Origin: a bacterium
GTDB lineage: Bacteria; Planctomycetota; Planctomycetia; Planctomycetales; Planctomycetaceae
Length of the DNA: 64,000 nucleotides
Assembly: GCA_016125225.1 (NCBI GenBank)
Contig: WGME01000007.1
Location: 186,001-250,000, forward strand
Reading direction: 5' to 3'
Shown here: one piece after another, positions 1 through 9,871 of the stretch
Layout: every line of letters begins with the position of its first letter
Position numbering within the stretch: the stretch's first letter is position 1
Translations under genes and position numbers: made by a program
The notes under the pieces: model-generated
The model's input: the letters and a program-made list of their open reading frames with translations, nothing else
Told to the model about the DNA's origin: nothing
The model's database searches: none

Positions 1-177
1 GAATCCGGCGTGACGGCTAAACTGCTCGGTCCGGTGTTGTCTGTGGTGGCAGGTGGCATCGGCACTTTGGTGGTGGTACTGGGTGTGGCCTGTCGCTGGC
101 CGGCAATCCGGCAACTGGGTTCATTACAAGACTTGGAACCCGTCGCCATTTCGCCCCAGGTCTCCAAGACGGAATGA
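1..177 (+). CDS. MFS transporter, C-terminal end (partial)
   Basis: An open frame runs from base 1 to a TGA at 175-177 and gives 58 residues. A hydrophobic helix of about 20 residues follows a short S-G-V-T-A-K-L-L-G-P segment, and the chain ends in a short polar tail. This resembles the last transmembrane helix of EntS-like major facilitator (MFS_3) exporters, which often end with a helix rich in G-P-V-L-S-V-V-x-G-G-I-G-T. The rest of the gene lies upstream of the window. The identification rests on this short segment only, so another polytopic transporter is possible. It is convergent with the serine hydrolase gene 28 bp away. Confidence 0.55.
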   Translation, partial: ESGVTAKLLGPVLSVVAGGIGTLVVVLGVACRWPAIRQLGSLQDLEPVAISPQVSKTE

Positions 178-205
178 TCACTGTTTGATAGTGGCCGTTG
201 AAATC

Positions 206-1681
206 CTAGGGCCGCAGCCCCTTGACGATCATGGGTTTTGTGCCACCAAAGCCGACGTTGGCTTCAGATTCGCACTGCACCGTGTTGCCATCAAAGCTGA
301 GCTGCAAGGTGATGGTGAAGGGCGTTTCGTAAAAGCACAACTTGGCGGTTAACTGGTTGGTGTCAGTCCAGCCACCGGCGGCCGCCATCGGTTGCGTTTC
401 GAAGTCGGCCCAGGCAGCAGTGCCAGTTTGCCAGCGGCCTTTTCCAAGGGGAATCGATTGTGCGACGCCGTTGCGGGTGATCGTGAGCAGTGCACAGTCT
501 TGCTCACTGGTTCCTGGTTGCAGCGTCAAGGCTTCCAGACGCATGTCGTTCTTTTCGAACGTGTAAGCTTTGCCGAAGACGTCCGGCGGAGATGCGGTGT
601 TGGCGGGTGTCGGTAACGATAAGGCCTTCAACTGTCGAAGAAGCTTGGCCTGTGCTTCCGGATTGGGTGGTAAGGCATCCGACTCGAATGCCGGCAGGAG
701 TTTGTTCCAAACCAGGTTCAGCACGGCCTGCATGTCCTTCAAGCCACTTGTGATCGCAATCACGGCGTCTTGTTCGGGTAGCACCAGACAATACTGGCCG
801 AACGCCCCGTCGCCACGGTACGCACCATGCCGGCAGCGCCAGAACTGATAGCCGTACCCCTGATCCCAATCACTCTGCGGATTGCTGCCATTGGAAGTTT
901 GCCGACTGGTGGCGGCGTCGATCCATTCTGCCGGGACAAGTTGTTGTCCCTGCCACTGACCCCGTTGCAGGTAAAGCTGACCAAAGCTGGCGATGTCTTC
1001 GGTACGAATACTCAGGCCATAGCCCCCGGTCGAAATTCCTTGCGGACTTTGCAGCCACGTCGGCTGCGTGATTCCCAAGGGTTCGAATAACCGCGGACGC
1101 AGATAATCCAGCACCGTTTCCCCAGTGGCTTTCTGCACCATCGCCGAGGCCATGTAGGTCGCAGAGGTGTTGTAGAGAAAGTGCGTGCCGGGTTTGAAGG
1201 GGACGGGATGGGCGAGAAACGCCTGCGTCCACACTCCATCAACCGGACGCGGGGGCTCGGTCTGTTGTCCGGTGTTCATCCGCAGCAGATCACGTAACCG
1301 CATGGCTTTGAGAAAACCACTCGGATTTTCGGGAGCCGCATCGGGAAAGAACTTCAGCACTTCGTCATCGAGACTCAGCTTGCCCTCCGCAATTGCCAGA
1401 CCCACCGCTGTCGAAGTGAAGCTCTTGCTCAAGGAATAGAGCGAATGATTGGCCTCCGCGTGGTAGGGAGCCCACCAGCCTTCAGCGATGACATGACCAT
1501 GACGGACCACCATGACGCTGTGTAATGCATCGAGCTTCTGATCTGCGTCGGCGACAAATCTGGCGATGGCAGACGAAGCTACGCCTTGTTCTTCCGGGGT
1601 ACTCCGTGGCAACCCTGCTGTGGCAACGAGAGAGGGAGAGAGCACGATCAATAAAGTCATGGTGCGAATGAAGGTCGGCAT
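206..1681 (-). CDS. Secreted serine hydrolase, beta-lactamase class C / penicillin-binding protein family
   Basis: The 491-residue product has the class C beta-lactamase fold signature. An S-L-S-K motif (S-x-x-K, about residues 83-86) lies in a L-Y-S-L-S-K-S-F-T context, and a Tyr-containing F-L-Y-N-T segment sits near residue 170. These are the expected nucleophile, general base and Tyr. The family includes EstB-type esterases and 6-aminohexanoate oligomer hydrolases, so the substrate cannot be named. The ATG at 1681 was chosen because it opens directly on a signal peptide (T-M-T-L-L-I-V-L-S-P-S-L-V-A-T-A); the frame itself extends 28 codons further upstream without a leader-like start. The product is probably exported. 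The gene stands alone and is divergent from the DUF1592 gene. Confidence 0.85.
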   Translation of the reverse strand: MPTFIRTMTLLIVLSPSLVATAGLPRSTPEEQGVASSAIARFVADADQKLDALHSVMVVRHGHVIAEGWWAPYHAEANHSLYSLSKSFTSTAVGLAIAEGKLSLDDEVLKFFPDAAPENPSGFLKAMRLRDLLRMNTGQQTEPPRPVDGVWTQAFLAHPVPFKPGTHFLYNTSATYMASAMVQKATGETVLDYLRPRLFEPLGITQPTWLQSPQGISTGGYGLSIRTEDIASFGQLYLQRGQWQGQQLVPAEWIDAATSRQTSNGSNPQSDWDQGYGYQFWRCRHGAYRGDGAFGQYCLVLPEQDAVIAITSGLKDMQAVLNLVWNKLLPAFESDALPPNPEAQAKLLRQLKALSLPTPANTASPPDVFGKAYTFEKNDMRLEALTLQPGTSEQDCALLTITRNGVAQSIPLGKGRWQTGTAAWADFETQPMAAAGGWTDTNQLTAKLCFYETPFTITLQLSFDGNTVQCESEANVGFGGTKPMIVKGLRP

Positions 1682-1946
1682 GGCGAACGGCACTCCCAAG
1701 TACATCGAGCAAATGGCGAGATTATGGTGTTCATCGGTCAGACGCTTCGGCGAAGCTATCGCCAACCGCGCGAATACTCAAGCAGAGCGGATCAGCAATC
1801 TTGTTAGGCGAACCAGTGCTGAGAATTCTAGTTTCTGCTGATGCCAGAATCTGGTAAGTTGAAGGTCTGCAAAGGGCAGAGTCCACCGCGTCCTCTGCCT
1901 GCTCCATGAAAAGACAACCGCTGGTCACTTTGCATTCGGGTCTGCC

Positions 1947-4900
1947 ATGACGGTCCTTGCTCGCCGATGTCTTCCCGTGCTTTGGCTTGTTGCCACGCAT
2001 TCTGTCGCGATGGCGGCACAACCAGCCGACTTTGCTGCGGATGTGCGACCACTTCTACAGAAATACTGCTTTGATTGTCATGCGGCCGATCTGACCGAGG
2101 CGGATGTCGATCTCGGTCCGTTTCAAACTCTGGAAGACCTGCGGCGTAATCCCAAGCTCTGGGTGAAAGTCCGGAACATTCTGGAAAGTGGCCAGATGCC
2201 ACCGCCGGACTCGCCGCAACCCACCGATGACGAGTTGCGGCAGATTCGTGGATGGGTTCGTGAGTTTCTCCTGGATGAAGCTCGAGCCACTGCCGGTGAC
2301 CCCGGCGTGATCATTTTGCGGCGGCTGAATAACGAAGAGTACAATTACACGATCGCTGACTTGACGGGGGTCTCATCGCTCAACCCGACGCGAGAGTTTC
2401 CGGTTGATGGTGCCGCGGGCGAGGGTTTCATCAACACCGGCGCGGCACAGGGCATGTCTCCCGCCATGGTGGTCAAGTATCTGGAAGCGGCCAATGAAGT
2501 TGCCACGCACGTCATGCTTCTGCCGGACGGTCTCCGTTTTTCTCCCCACACCACGCGAAGAGATCAGACCGACGAATTGCTGGCACGCATTCAGAGTTTC
2601 TATCGTCAGTTTACCGATGATGGCGGCGGATCGGCGGTGAATCTGCAAGGCATTCAGTTCACAACCAATCAAGGGGGCTTGCTGCCGCTCGAAAAGTACT
2701 TAGCCGCGACCATCCAGGAGCGCGAAGCCCTGCAGGCTGGTCGCACGTCGATTGAACAAGTCGCTGAGCAGCGGAAATTGAACGCGAAGTATCTGGGCAT
2801 CCTCTGGCAAGCGCTCGCGGGAACAACGGGGACCGAGCCTGGATTTGCATTACGGCACCTTCGGCAACAATGGCGATCAGCGACTGAGGCGAATTTACCA
2901 GCATTGGTCACGGAAATTCGACAGGCGCAGCAGCACTTGTGGAAGTACAACGCGGTGGGCCAGTTGCAGGCCGGTGGTCAACAGAAAATCTGGATGGAAC
3001 CCGTCACACCCATAGTCACACAGCAAGCTCTGCAGCAGGAATTGAAACCAACGACAGCAGCAACAGATTCCAGATTGTATCTGGTCGCGCACGATCTTGG
3101 AGATCAACTCGCGAAGCCGTATGTGGTCTGGCAGCAACCTAGAATTGAGTTTGCCCCGGACGAAAACGGAACGACCCATCCGCCCATCCTGTGGCGAGAT
3201 ATCGAGCAATACACGCCTGCTGTCCGGAAAATTGTATCTCGAGAATTGCCAAGGACCGCGCAGTATCTGGCGGCGTTAGAGCGGAGCTATCGCAACGGTA
3301 CCGAACTCGTTGACGAGGCCCGCACGCGCGGATTGAACCTTGAGCTGCTACAGAACTGGGCCAAAGTCGTTGAACTTAACGTGGCATCAGCCCGTGACAT
3401 CCAAGGGCACTTGACCGCGAAAATCACTCAGGCCCAGGGCTATGCCGATATCAATGGCTGGGGCGTTCCAGAGACGCCCAGCTTCCTGACGAACCGTTCG
3501 GATCACGAAGTCAGCTTCTTGACTTTGACGATTCCCGCTCATGGTGTGGTCGTTCATCCGTCGCCGTCACGGGAATCGATCGTGGCCTGGCGCAGCCCCC
3601 TGACAGGAATGGTTCAGATCACCGGTGCGGTCTCTGATGCGGACAACAAATGCGGGAATGGTGCTGCGTGGCGGATCGAGCAACTCACGAACAGTGGCCC
3701 TCTGCTGTTGGCTCAGGGAGTGATCGATAATGGTGGACGTCAGACTGTTCAGATCGATCAACCGGTTTCGGTTCACACAGGCGATGTCGTCTCGTTCATT
3801 GTGAATGCCCGTGACAATAATCATGTCTGCGATACCACGCAGGTCGAGTGGACCTTGACCGAAGCCGGGGACGCCGGACGCAAATGGGATCTGGCAACAG
3901 AAGTCGTCGACCGCGTGTTGGAGGGCAATCCGCTGGCCGATCGCTTGGGGAATCCGGATGTCTGGCATTTCTGCGCAACCAGTTCGGCGGAACCCGTCCG
4001 TTCACTGATCCCTCCCGGTTCGGCCTTGGCCCACTGGCGTGCAGCGATCTTGAATCACCGGTCTGATGATGAAATCGCGAAACTAGCCGTTGGAGTTCAG
4101 GCCGCCTTAACGTCTTCTGCAGAGACCGCCATCAAAGAGGCCGATCAAACCCTGCAAGCAAGATTCACCAGTTGGACGGGGCCGCTACGCTGGTTCCATG
4201 TTGCGGCGAATTCGCTCGGGTCGAGCACACTCAGCGCCGATGAGAACGCCAGTCCGAAACCAGCCGTATTCGTTTTCGGTCAGCACCCCAATGGGACAGC
4301 CATCGATGCAGGCAGCCTCTGTGTGGCTGCCCCGCATCGGTTGGAAGTTTCCCTACCTGCAGAATTGCTGCAGACGGGGGCCAAGTTTGTCGCCACCGCC
4401 GAGTTGCATCCGGAAACCAGTTCGTCCGGACGCGCGCAGGTGCAGATCACGACATCGCCCGCGGAACTGCCAGAATTCTCTGTGAGTTTGCCCGTGCTTG
4501 TCGGTCGGGATGAGGCGGCCCATGCGGAAGTGGCACGCGGTTGGGCCGAACTGCGGGATTTGTTTCCCCCCGCCTTATGCTATTCCCGCATTGTGCCAGT
4601 GGATGAAGTGGTCACGCTCACGCTGTATTTCCGTGAAGATCATCAGTTGCAGCGGCTGATGCTCAATGAAGATCAGGTGGCCGAACTCGATCGCCTCTGG
4701 GATGAACTCTTTTATGTGGCCCAGGAACCCTTGGCACTCACCGTGGCCTTTGAGCAGATCTATGAATTCGCCACACAGGACCGGCCCGATCTGGTGGAGG
4801 CCTTTGGTCCCATGCGTCAGCCGATCAATGACCGGGCGGACGTATTTCGTCAACGTCTGATTGACTCGGAACCGGCTCATCTGGAAGCAGTGGTACGGTT

Positions 4901-6131
4901 TGCTGATCGGGCTTGGCGTCGGCCATTGAGTGAGGCAGAAAGCCACGGCCTGCAGCACTTCTACCAGCAACTCCGCAGTTCAGAAGTCGCGCACGATGAG
5001 GCTATCCGCTTATCGATTGCCCGAATTCTGGCGACTCCGGCTTTTGTCTACCGTCAGGAGCAGCCCGCCGTTGGTACCAAGGATGCGCTGGTGACCAAGG
5101 AAGAGTTGGCTACCCGACTGAGCTATTTTCTGTGGTCTTCACTGCCCGATCCGGAACTGCGATCATTCGCCGACTCTGGTCGATTGACCGACACGGAAAC
5201 CTTGTTGCAGCAAACACGGCGAATGCTGCGGGAAGAACGCACGCAGCGACTGGCGGTTCAATTCGCCTGCCAATGGCTGCACCTGCGGGACTTCGATCAC
5301 AACGACGATAAAAACGAACAGCTTTTCCCGGAATTTGCAGCTCGCCGCGTCGATATGTATGAGGAAACCGTTCGATTCTTCGACGATTTGTTCCGCAACG
5401 ATGGTTCGATTCTCGATATCCTGAATGCCGATCATACCTTCCTGAATGCAGATCTGGCGAAGCACTACGGGATACCTGATGTCAACGGTTCGGAATGGCA
5501 ACGCGTGGAAGGTGTGCGCCAGCAAGGCCGCGGAGGTGTGCTGGGCATGGCGACTGTGCTGGCGAGTCAATCCGGGGCATCACGAACCAGTCCGATTCTC
5601 CGCGGCAACTGGATTTATGAAACATTGCTCGGAGAGCGTTTGCCCCGTCCCCCTGCCAATGTACCGCAATTGCCGGAGGAAGTTCCGACGGGATTGACCG
5701 AACGGCAATTGATTGAACGTCATAGCAGTGATGCCGCCTGTGCCCGATGTCACCGAAAGATCGATCCTTATGGATTTGCTCTGGAACAGTACGATGCGAT
5801 CGGCCGCTTGCGTGCCGAAGCGGTCGATACCAAAACGGTGCTGGAATCGGGGCAAGCAATCGAAGGCATCGAGGGTTTACGTCTATATCTGGCCGAGGAA
5901 CGGCAAGCCGATGTTGTGCGACAGTTTTGCCGAAAGCTGTTAGGCTTTGCACTGGGCCGTGAAGTGCAATTGTCCGATGAGATTTTGCTCAACGAAATGC
6001 AGCAGAAGCTGGCCGCTGAAAACTTTCGCTTCCATGTGGCAGTGGAATCGATTGTGACCAGCCCGCAATTTCGCAAGATCCGTGGCATCGATTCCCCATT
6101 GAATGAACACTCACTGGAAGGCAGGGACTAA
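1947..6131 (+). CDS. Planctomycete cytochrome protein (PSCyt1-like, DUF1587, DUF1595, DUF1592, DUF1588, DUF1585)
   Basis: The 1394-residue product has a signal peptide (residues 1-24) and a heme c motif C-F-D-C-H at 41-45. A DUF1587-type segment follows (about 128-190, with F-P-V-D-G-A-A-G-E-G-F). The middle of about 700 residues has low motif content and may include beta-rich, lectin-like parts. The C-terminal set is DUF1595 (about 980-1040), DUF1592 (about 1049-1170), DUF1588 (about 1195-1290) and DUF1585 (about 1310-1385). The DUF1588 part carries a second C-A-R-C-H motif at 1265-1269. These multidomain proteins are typical of planctomycetes and are presumed exported c-type hemoproteins; no reaction is established. 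The stop codon overlaps the ATG of the DUF1552 gene (TAATG), so the two are translationally linked. No strong ribosome-binding site is visible before the start. Confidence 0.93.
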   Translation: MTVLARRCLPVLWLVATHSVAMAAQPADFAADVRPLLQKYCFDCHAADLTEADVDLGPFQTLEDLRRNPKLWVKVRNILESGQMPPPDSPQPTDDELRQIRGWVREFLLDEARATAGDPGVIILRRLNNEEYNYTIADLTGVSSLNPTREFPVDGAAGEGFINTGAAQGMSPAMVVKYLEAANEVATHVMLLPDGLRFSPHTTRRDQTDELLARIQSFYRQFTDDGGGSAVNLQGIQFTTNQGGLLPLEKYLAATIQEREALQAGRTSIEQVAEQRKLNAKYLGILWQALAGTTGTEPGFALRHLRQQWRSATEANLPALVTEIRQAQQHLWKYNAVGQLQAGGQQKIWMEPVTPIVTQQALQQELKPTTAATDSRLYLVAHDLGDQLAKPYVVWQQPRIEFAPDENGTTHPPILWRDIEQYTPAVRKIVSRELPRTAQYLAALERSYRNGTELVDEARTRGLNLELLQNWAKVVELNVASARDIQGHLTAKITQAQGYADINGWGVPETPSFLTNRSDHEVSFLTLTIPAHGVVVHPSPSRESIVAWRSPLTGMVQITGAVSDADNKCGNGAAWRIEQLTNSGPLLLAQGVIDNGGRQTVQIDQPVSVHTGDVVSFIVNARDNNHVCDTTQVEWTLTEAGDAGRKWDLATEVVDRVLEGNPLADRLGNPDVWHFCATSSAEPVRSLIPPGSALAHWRAAILNHRSDDEIAKLAVGVQAALTSSAETAIKEADQTLQARFTSWTGPLRWFHVAANSLGSSTLSADENASPKPAVFVFGQHPNGTAIDAGSLCVAAPHRLEVSLPAELLQTGAKFVATAELHPETSSSGRAQVQITTSPAELPEFSVSLPVLVGRDEAAHAEVARGWAELRDLFPPALCYSRIVPVDEVVTLTLYFREDHQLQRLMLNEDQVAELDRLWDELFYVAQEPLALTVAFEQIYEFATQDRPDLVEAFGPMRQPINDRADVFRQRLIDSEPAHLEAVVRFADRAWRRPLSEAESHGLQHFYQQLRSSEVAHDEAIRLSIARILATPAFVYRQEQPAVGTKDALVTKEELATRLSYFLWSSLPDPELRSFADSGRLTDTETLLQQTRRMLREERTQRLAVQFACQWLHLRDFDHNDDKNEQLFPEFAARRVDMYEETVRFFDDLFRNDGSILDILNADHTFLNADLAKHYGIPDVNGSEWQRVEGVRQQGRGGVLGMATVLASQSGASRTSPILRGNWIYETLLGERLPRPPANVPQLPEEVPTGLTERQLIERHSSDAACARCHRKIDPYGFALEQYDAIGRLRAEAVDTKTVLESGQAIEGIEGLRLYLAEERQADVVRQFCRKLLGFALGREVQLSDEILLNEMQQKLAAENFRFHVAVESIVTSPQFRKIRGIDSPLNEHSLEGRD

Positions 6132-7432
6132 TGCGCTACGAATTCTCACGACGTACGATGCTGCGTGGTCTGGGTGTGACGATGGCCCTGCCGTGGATGG
6201 AGTCGCTCCGGGTCTGGGGCGATGAACCCCAACCGCGGGATGCCTCCAGCCAGGCCCCGGTTCGCATGGCGATTCTCTTTACGGGCTGTGGTTTCCACAG
6301 TCAGGAATGGTGGGCAAGAGGCACCGGTCCCGACATGGAACTGGGCAAAGTCCTGACCCCATTGACCGACTTCCGCGATCGTATGGTCTTCATTAAAGGG
6401 CTGTACAATGCGGAAGCTCTGAAGGGGAACATCCATAGTTCTCAGACCGGAAACCTGCTGTCCGGGGCTCCACTCGCAGCCGGTGGCACCATCCATTCCG
6501 GAACCAGCGTCGATCAAGTGGTCGCCCAGCACCTCGGCCATCAAACTAAATTGCCGAGCCTCGTTCTGGGATGTGAAAAGGCCAATCCGTCGGTTCACAA
6601 AAACTACTCCATGCTTTACAGCTCGCACATTTCGTGGAGCAGCCCGACCACGCCCACTCCGTTGGAAGTCTACCCGGCATTGGCGTTTGACCATTTGTTC
6701 AAGGACAGCAATCGCGTAGGTGATCGCAGCGTGCTGGATGCCGTGCTTGCCGATGCTCAAGACGTGCGTCGAAACATCAGTCGGCTGGATCAGCAGAAAC
6801 TCGATGAATATCTGAATTCCGTGCGAGAGGTCGAACAACGGCTGGCCAAAGCCAATCAGCGAGGGGAACTTCAAGGCTGGCGGCCCACGCTCACGCAGCC
6901 GAATATCCCTCGTCCTCAAGACGGGTATCCGCAAGACATTGTCGAGCACATGAAGCTGATGTGCGACATTCTCGTGCTTGCCTTCCAAACTGATACCACA
7001 CGCGTCTGCACATTGAAGCTGAACAACGACCACGGCACATTGCGGTTCCCGCATCTGGGGGTCGATTACATGATTCATCATCTCCTTTCGCATACGGATA
7101 ATGCAGACTGGTTGAAAGTGAATCAGTTCTTCATGGAGCAGATGGCCTATCTGGCCAAACGCATGGATGCCATTCAGGAAGGGGAACGCACCCTGCTCGA
7201 TAATTCGATGCTGATGCTTTGCTCCAGCATGCTCAATGGTCATCACGACGCAACGAAATTGCCGGTAGTGATGCTCGGTGGAGCCGGGGGCCAGATGACC
7301 GGGGGCCAGAACCTCGATTATTCCGGGAACCCCGATCGGCAGATGTGCCGTTTGTATCTCAGTATGATGAACAAGATGGGCGTACGCCTCAACGCCTTCG
7401 GTGATGCCGATCAGCCGCTCGCGGAAATCTGA
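6131..7432 (+). CDS. DUF1552 domain protein, partner of the DUF1592 cytochrome
   Basis: The 433-residue product starts with a twin-arginine-like leader (S-R-R-T-M-L-R-G-L-G), which suggests export through the Tat pathway. The H-S-S-Q-T-G-N-L-L-S-G segment and the overall layout match DUF1552, which in planctomycetes is usually encoded next to a DUF1592 protein. DUF1552 is distantly similar to DUF1501, in the alkaline-phosphatase/sulfatase-like superfamily; the catalytic function is unknown. The start codon overlaps the stop of the cytochrome gene by one base, which implies a two-protein unit made together. A long open frame on the opposite strand here is a composition artefact. Confidence 0.93.
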   Translation: MRYEFSRRTMLRGLGVTMALPWMESLRVWGDEPQPRDASSQAPVRMAILFTGCGFHSQEWWARGTGPDMELGKVLTPLTDFRDRMVFIKGLYNAEALKGNIHSSQTGNLLSGAPLAAGGTIHSGTSVDQVVAQHLGHQTKLPSLVLGCEKANPSVHKNYSMLYSSHISWSSPTTPTPLEVYPALAFDHLFKDSNRVGDRSVLDAVLADAQDVRRNISRLDQQKLDEYLNSVREVEQRLAKANQRGELQGWRPTLTQPNIPRPQDGYPQDIVEHMKLMCDILVLAFQTDTTRVCTLKLNNDHGTLRFPHLGVDYMIHHLLSHTDNADWLKVNQFFMEQMAYLAKRMDAIQEGERTLLDNSMLMLCSSMLNGHHDATKLPVVMLGGAGGQMTGGQNLDYSGNPDRQMCRLYLSMMNKMGVRLNAFGDADQPLAEI

Positions 7433-7474
7433 CGGCGATCGAACAACAACGAATTCCACAAAGGGCCAGTTTCG

Positions 7475-8854
7475 ATGCGGAGCACCAGTTGGGGCGTAGG
7501 GGCCGCGTTGGCCGCGATGTTTCTTTCGCAAACGCTATATACCGCAGAAGCCAGTTGGAAAGCGGGTTCCGCGGCAGTCGCCATCACGCCGATTGGGCCT
7601 GTCTGGATGGCCGGGTATGCCTCGCGGAATAAACCGTCAGAGGGCTTGGCTTCCGAATTGTTTGCCAAAGCCTTCTACTGCGAAGATGCGAGTGGCCACC
7701 AGGGGGTGATTGTCACGCTCGATTTGATCAGCGTACCTCGCAAACTTCGCGACTACGTTGCCAGTCAGTCAGAACAGCAGCACGGAATTCCGGCCCAAGC
7801 GGTGATGCTGAACTGTTCGCACACGCACTGCGGTCCGGAATTGCGATTTCCCGATTCCCCGGTCGAGGGGCTCGATCCCGAGCGAGTGCAGCAAGCCATC
7901 GCCTATTCTCAGCGGTTGCAGGAGCAATTGGTGGAACTCATCGGCATGGCCAAGGCCAATGCCGAGCCTGCGCAGTTGTCATACCATCGCGCGCGGGCCG
8001 GCTTTGCAATGAATCGGCGTTTGCCCTCAGAGAGCGGCTACCAGAACAGTCCCAATCCCGCCGGCCCTGTCGATCATGACGTGCCGGTGTTAAAAGTGAC
8101 TACGGCGGACGGAAAGTTGTCCACGCTGTTGTTTGGCTATGCCTGCCATAATACCACGCTCGGATTCTACAACCTCTGTGGAGATTATGCAGGCTTCGCT
8201 CAGCAGGACATCGAACGTCAGCACCCCGGTACGGTGGCGATGTTTGTCATGGGATGCGGTGGCGATCAGAACCCGTATCCTCGTGGCACATTGGAACTCG
8301 CCCGGACGCACGGCCTGACACTGGCGACGGCGGTGGAAGCCGCCTTGCAAACCCCTGCCGCACCTCTTACCGGCGAGTTTCTCGCACAGCTTTCCCCGGT
8401 TGAGATCTCTTATGCCGAGATGCCCCCGCGCGAAGAGATTGAAGCCCGCTTAACTTCGAATAACAAGTACATCGTGAACCATGCCCAACGTCTGCTGAAA
8501 GAACTGGACGCCGGTCACAGCCTGCCGAAATCGTATTCTTCTGTGATCCAGACGATGCAATTCGGCGATGGACTTACTCTCATCGCTTTGCCGGGAGAAA
8601 CCGTGGTCGATTACGCTTTGCGACTCAAGAAAGAGTTGCCGCAGCAGAATGTCTGGGTCGCCGGTTACTCGAACGATGTTTTCGCCTATGTTCCGAGCCG
8701 ACGAGTTCTGGAAGAGGGCGGCTATGAAGGGGGCGGGGCATTGATCTACTTTACGTCGCTCCTGCATCCCGGGCCATTTGCCGCCGATATAGAAGAACGC
8801 ATCATGACCACGGTTCATCAGCAATTGAAATCGACCGCTCCGGCGGCGAAATAA
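7475..8854 (+). CDS. Neutral/alkaline non-lysosomal ceramidase-like protein, exported
   Basis: The 459-residue product has a signal peptide (L-A-A-M-F-L-S-Q-T-L-Y-T-A-E-A). Its body resembles the N-terminal domain of neutral ceramidases (PF04734): an early S-A-A-V-A-I-T-P-I segment, the His-rich N-C-S-H-T-H-C-G-P motif near residue 115, and A-C-H-N-T-T-L further on, consistent with zinc ligands. True neutral ceramidases are about 650-750 residues and also carry a C-terminal domain, so this is the catalytic part only. In planctomycetes such proteins are common and their substrates are unproven. It lies 42 bp after the DUF1552 gene on the same strand, so co-transcription is likely. Confidence 0.85.
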   Translation: MRSTSWGVGAALAAMFLSQTLYTAEASWKAGSAAVAITPIGPVWMAGYASRNKPSEGLASELFAKAFYCEDASGHQGVIVTLDLISVPRKLRDYVASQSEQQHGIPAQAVMLNCSHTHCGPELRFPDSPVEGLDPERVQQAIAYSQRLQEQLVELIGMAKANAEPAQLSYHRARAGFAMNRRLPSESGYQNSPNPAGPVDHDVPVLKVTTADGKLSTLLFGYACHNTTLGFYNLCGDYAGFAQQDIERQHPGTVAMFVMGCGGDQNPYPRGTLELARTHGLTLATAVEAALQTPAAPLTGEFLAQLSPVEISYAEMPPREEIEARLTSNNKYIVNHAQRLLKELDAGHSLPKSYSSVIQTMQFGDGLTLIALPGETVVDYALRLKKELPQQNVWVAGYSNDVFAYVPSRRVLEEGGYEGGGALIYFTSLLHPGPFAADIEERIMTTVHQQLKSTAPAAK

Positions 8855-8866
8855 TCTCGCACTGCG

Positions 8867-9853
8867 TTACGGGTTGGCATCGGTCGAGATATCGGAGAGA
8901 TTCGAAACCGGCGAAAGCTGATCGGTAAACGAACTGGGATCGAGCGCTCCCCCCGACTGGTGGGCCTCGTGAATGAAGTTACGGATCTGCATCACCGGTG
9001 GCCCGATCAGCAGGATGAAGACCGGCGGAGCCAGGCACAGAATCACGGGAAACAGCATGGCAATCGTGGTCTTGTTGGCCCGTTCTTCAACACGTTGACG
9101 GTACTGCCGACGCATCGTATCGGCAAATTCGGTTACGGCCGTGGCCACATGTGTTCCCGTCACCTCCGTCTGGCTGACCAGCGATGCCAACGCATTGACA
9201 TCCTGCACATTCATGCGACGCGAGAATTCCTTGAGGGCTCGCTGCATGGTATCTGCCTCGGCATGCTGGCGAACGACTTCGAGTTCGATGGCGATGTCTC
9301 GATGATAGAACTCGATGTCGCGGGCCACTCGTTCCAGGCCGTCCCGCAAGGAGAGACCGCCCGTAAGACACATGCGGATGATATCAAGGGCATCTGGCAA
9401 TCCCCGCTGGATGCGATGCAACCGTGTGCTGGACTGGTACGTCAGAATGAGGCGGGGCAACACATAGGCCACCACCGACGCTAAGCCTGTCGCAACGAGA
9501 ATGGTTTGCGGCAGTTTCGTTGTCGGATCAGCCAGGACTGCCGAAACACCACCGACCAGCAAGGTCCCCAACGCCACGAAGTTTCTTGCAGCGAGGTATT
9601 CGACCAGTGCCTCCGAGCCATAATATCCGGCCCTGCGCAGATCCTGGCTGAGGGCCTCTTGTTCGCCGCTCAGCAGGGGGACCGAACCCGCCATCGCGCG
9701 ACGAAACCGGCTGGGACGCTCTGGCCGACTGATGCGTTCGACATCGGAGATATGACGTAGCCGCTGACGGGCTCGCACGGCAGTCATCCCGAACACCAGC
9801 GCCGAGAGAAAGCTCACGAGGAACCCGGTGATTGTTGCAACATCAATCCACAT
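8867..9853 (-). CDS. tadC: TadC-like type II secretion system F family protein
   Basis: The 328-residue product has one N-terminal transmembrane helix, two helices near residues 90-140, a cytoplasmic T2SSF domain (G-L-P-D-A-L-D-I-I-R-M-C-L-T-G-G onward) and a C-terminal hydrophobic pair (V-I-L-C-L-A-P-P-V-F-I-L-L-I). This is the usual layout of TadC, an inner-membrane platform protein for Flp/tad pilus assembly. It follows the tadB gene by 18 bp and is the last gene of the minus-strand tad run. It converges with the ceramidase-like gene 12 bp away, with no clear terminator between them. Confidence 0.88.
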   Translation of the reverse strand: MWIDVATITGFLVSFLSALVFGMTAVRARQRLRHISDVERISRPERPSRFRRAMAGSVPLLSGEQEALSQDLRRAGYYGSEALVEYLAARNFVALGTLLVGGVSAVLADPTTKLPQTILVATGLASVVAYVLPRLILTYQSSTRLHRIQRGLPDALDIIRMCLTGGLSLRDGLERVARDIEFYHRDIAIELEVVRQHAEADTMQRALKEFSRRMNVQDVNALASLVSQTEVTGTHVATAVTEFADTMRRQYRQRVEERANKTTIAMLFPVILCLAPPVFILLIGPPVMQIRNFIHEAHQSGGALDPSSFTDQLSPVSNLSDISTDANP

Positions 9854-9871
9854 GGGCCTGACCCTTTTTTC

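Noticed and set aside
1744-1756. Short hairpin GCTTC-GGC-GAAGC as a terminator
   Set aside because: The stem is only five to six bases, there is no T-run, and it lies upstream of both flanking genes.
6146-7531. 461-codon open frame on the minus strand
   Set aside because: It lies fully opposite the DUF1552 gene, has a His-, Arg- and Gln-rich composition, and shows no domain or ribosome-binding site. It is a composition effect.
8960-9484. 174-codon open frame on the plus strand
   Set aside because: It is antisense to tadC and has no recognisable motif or ribosome-binding site.
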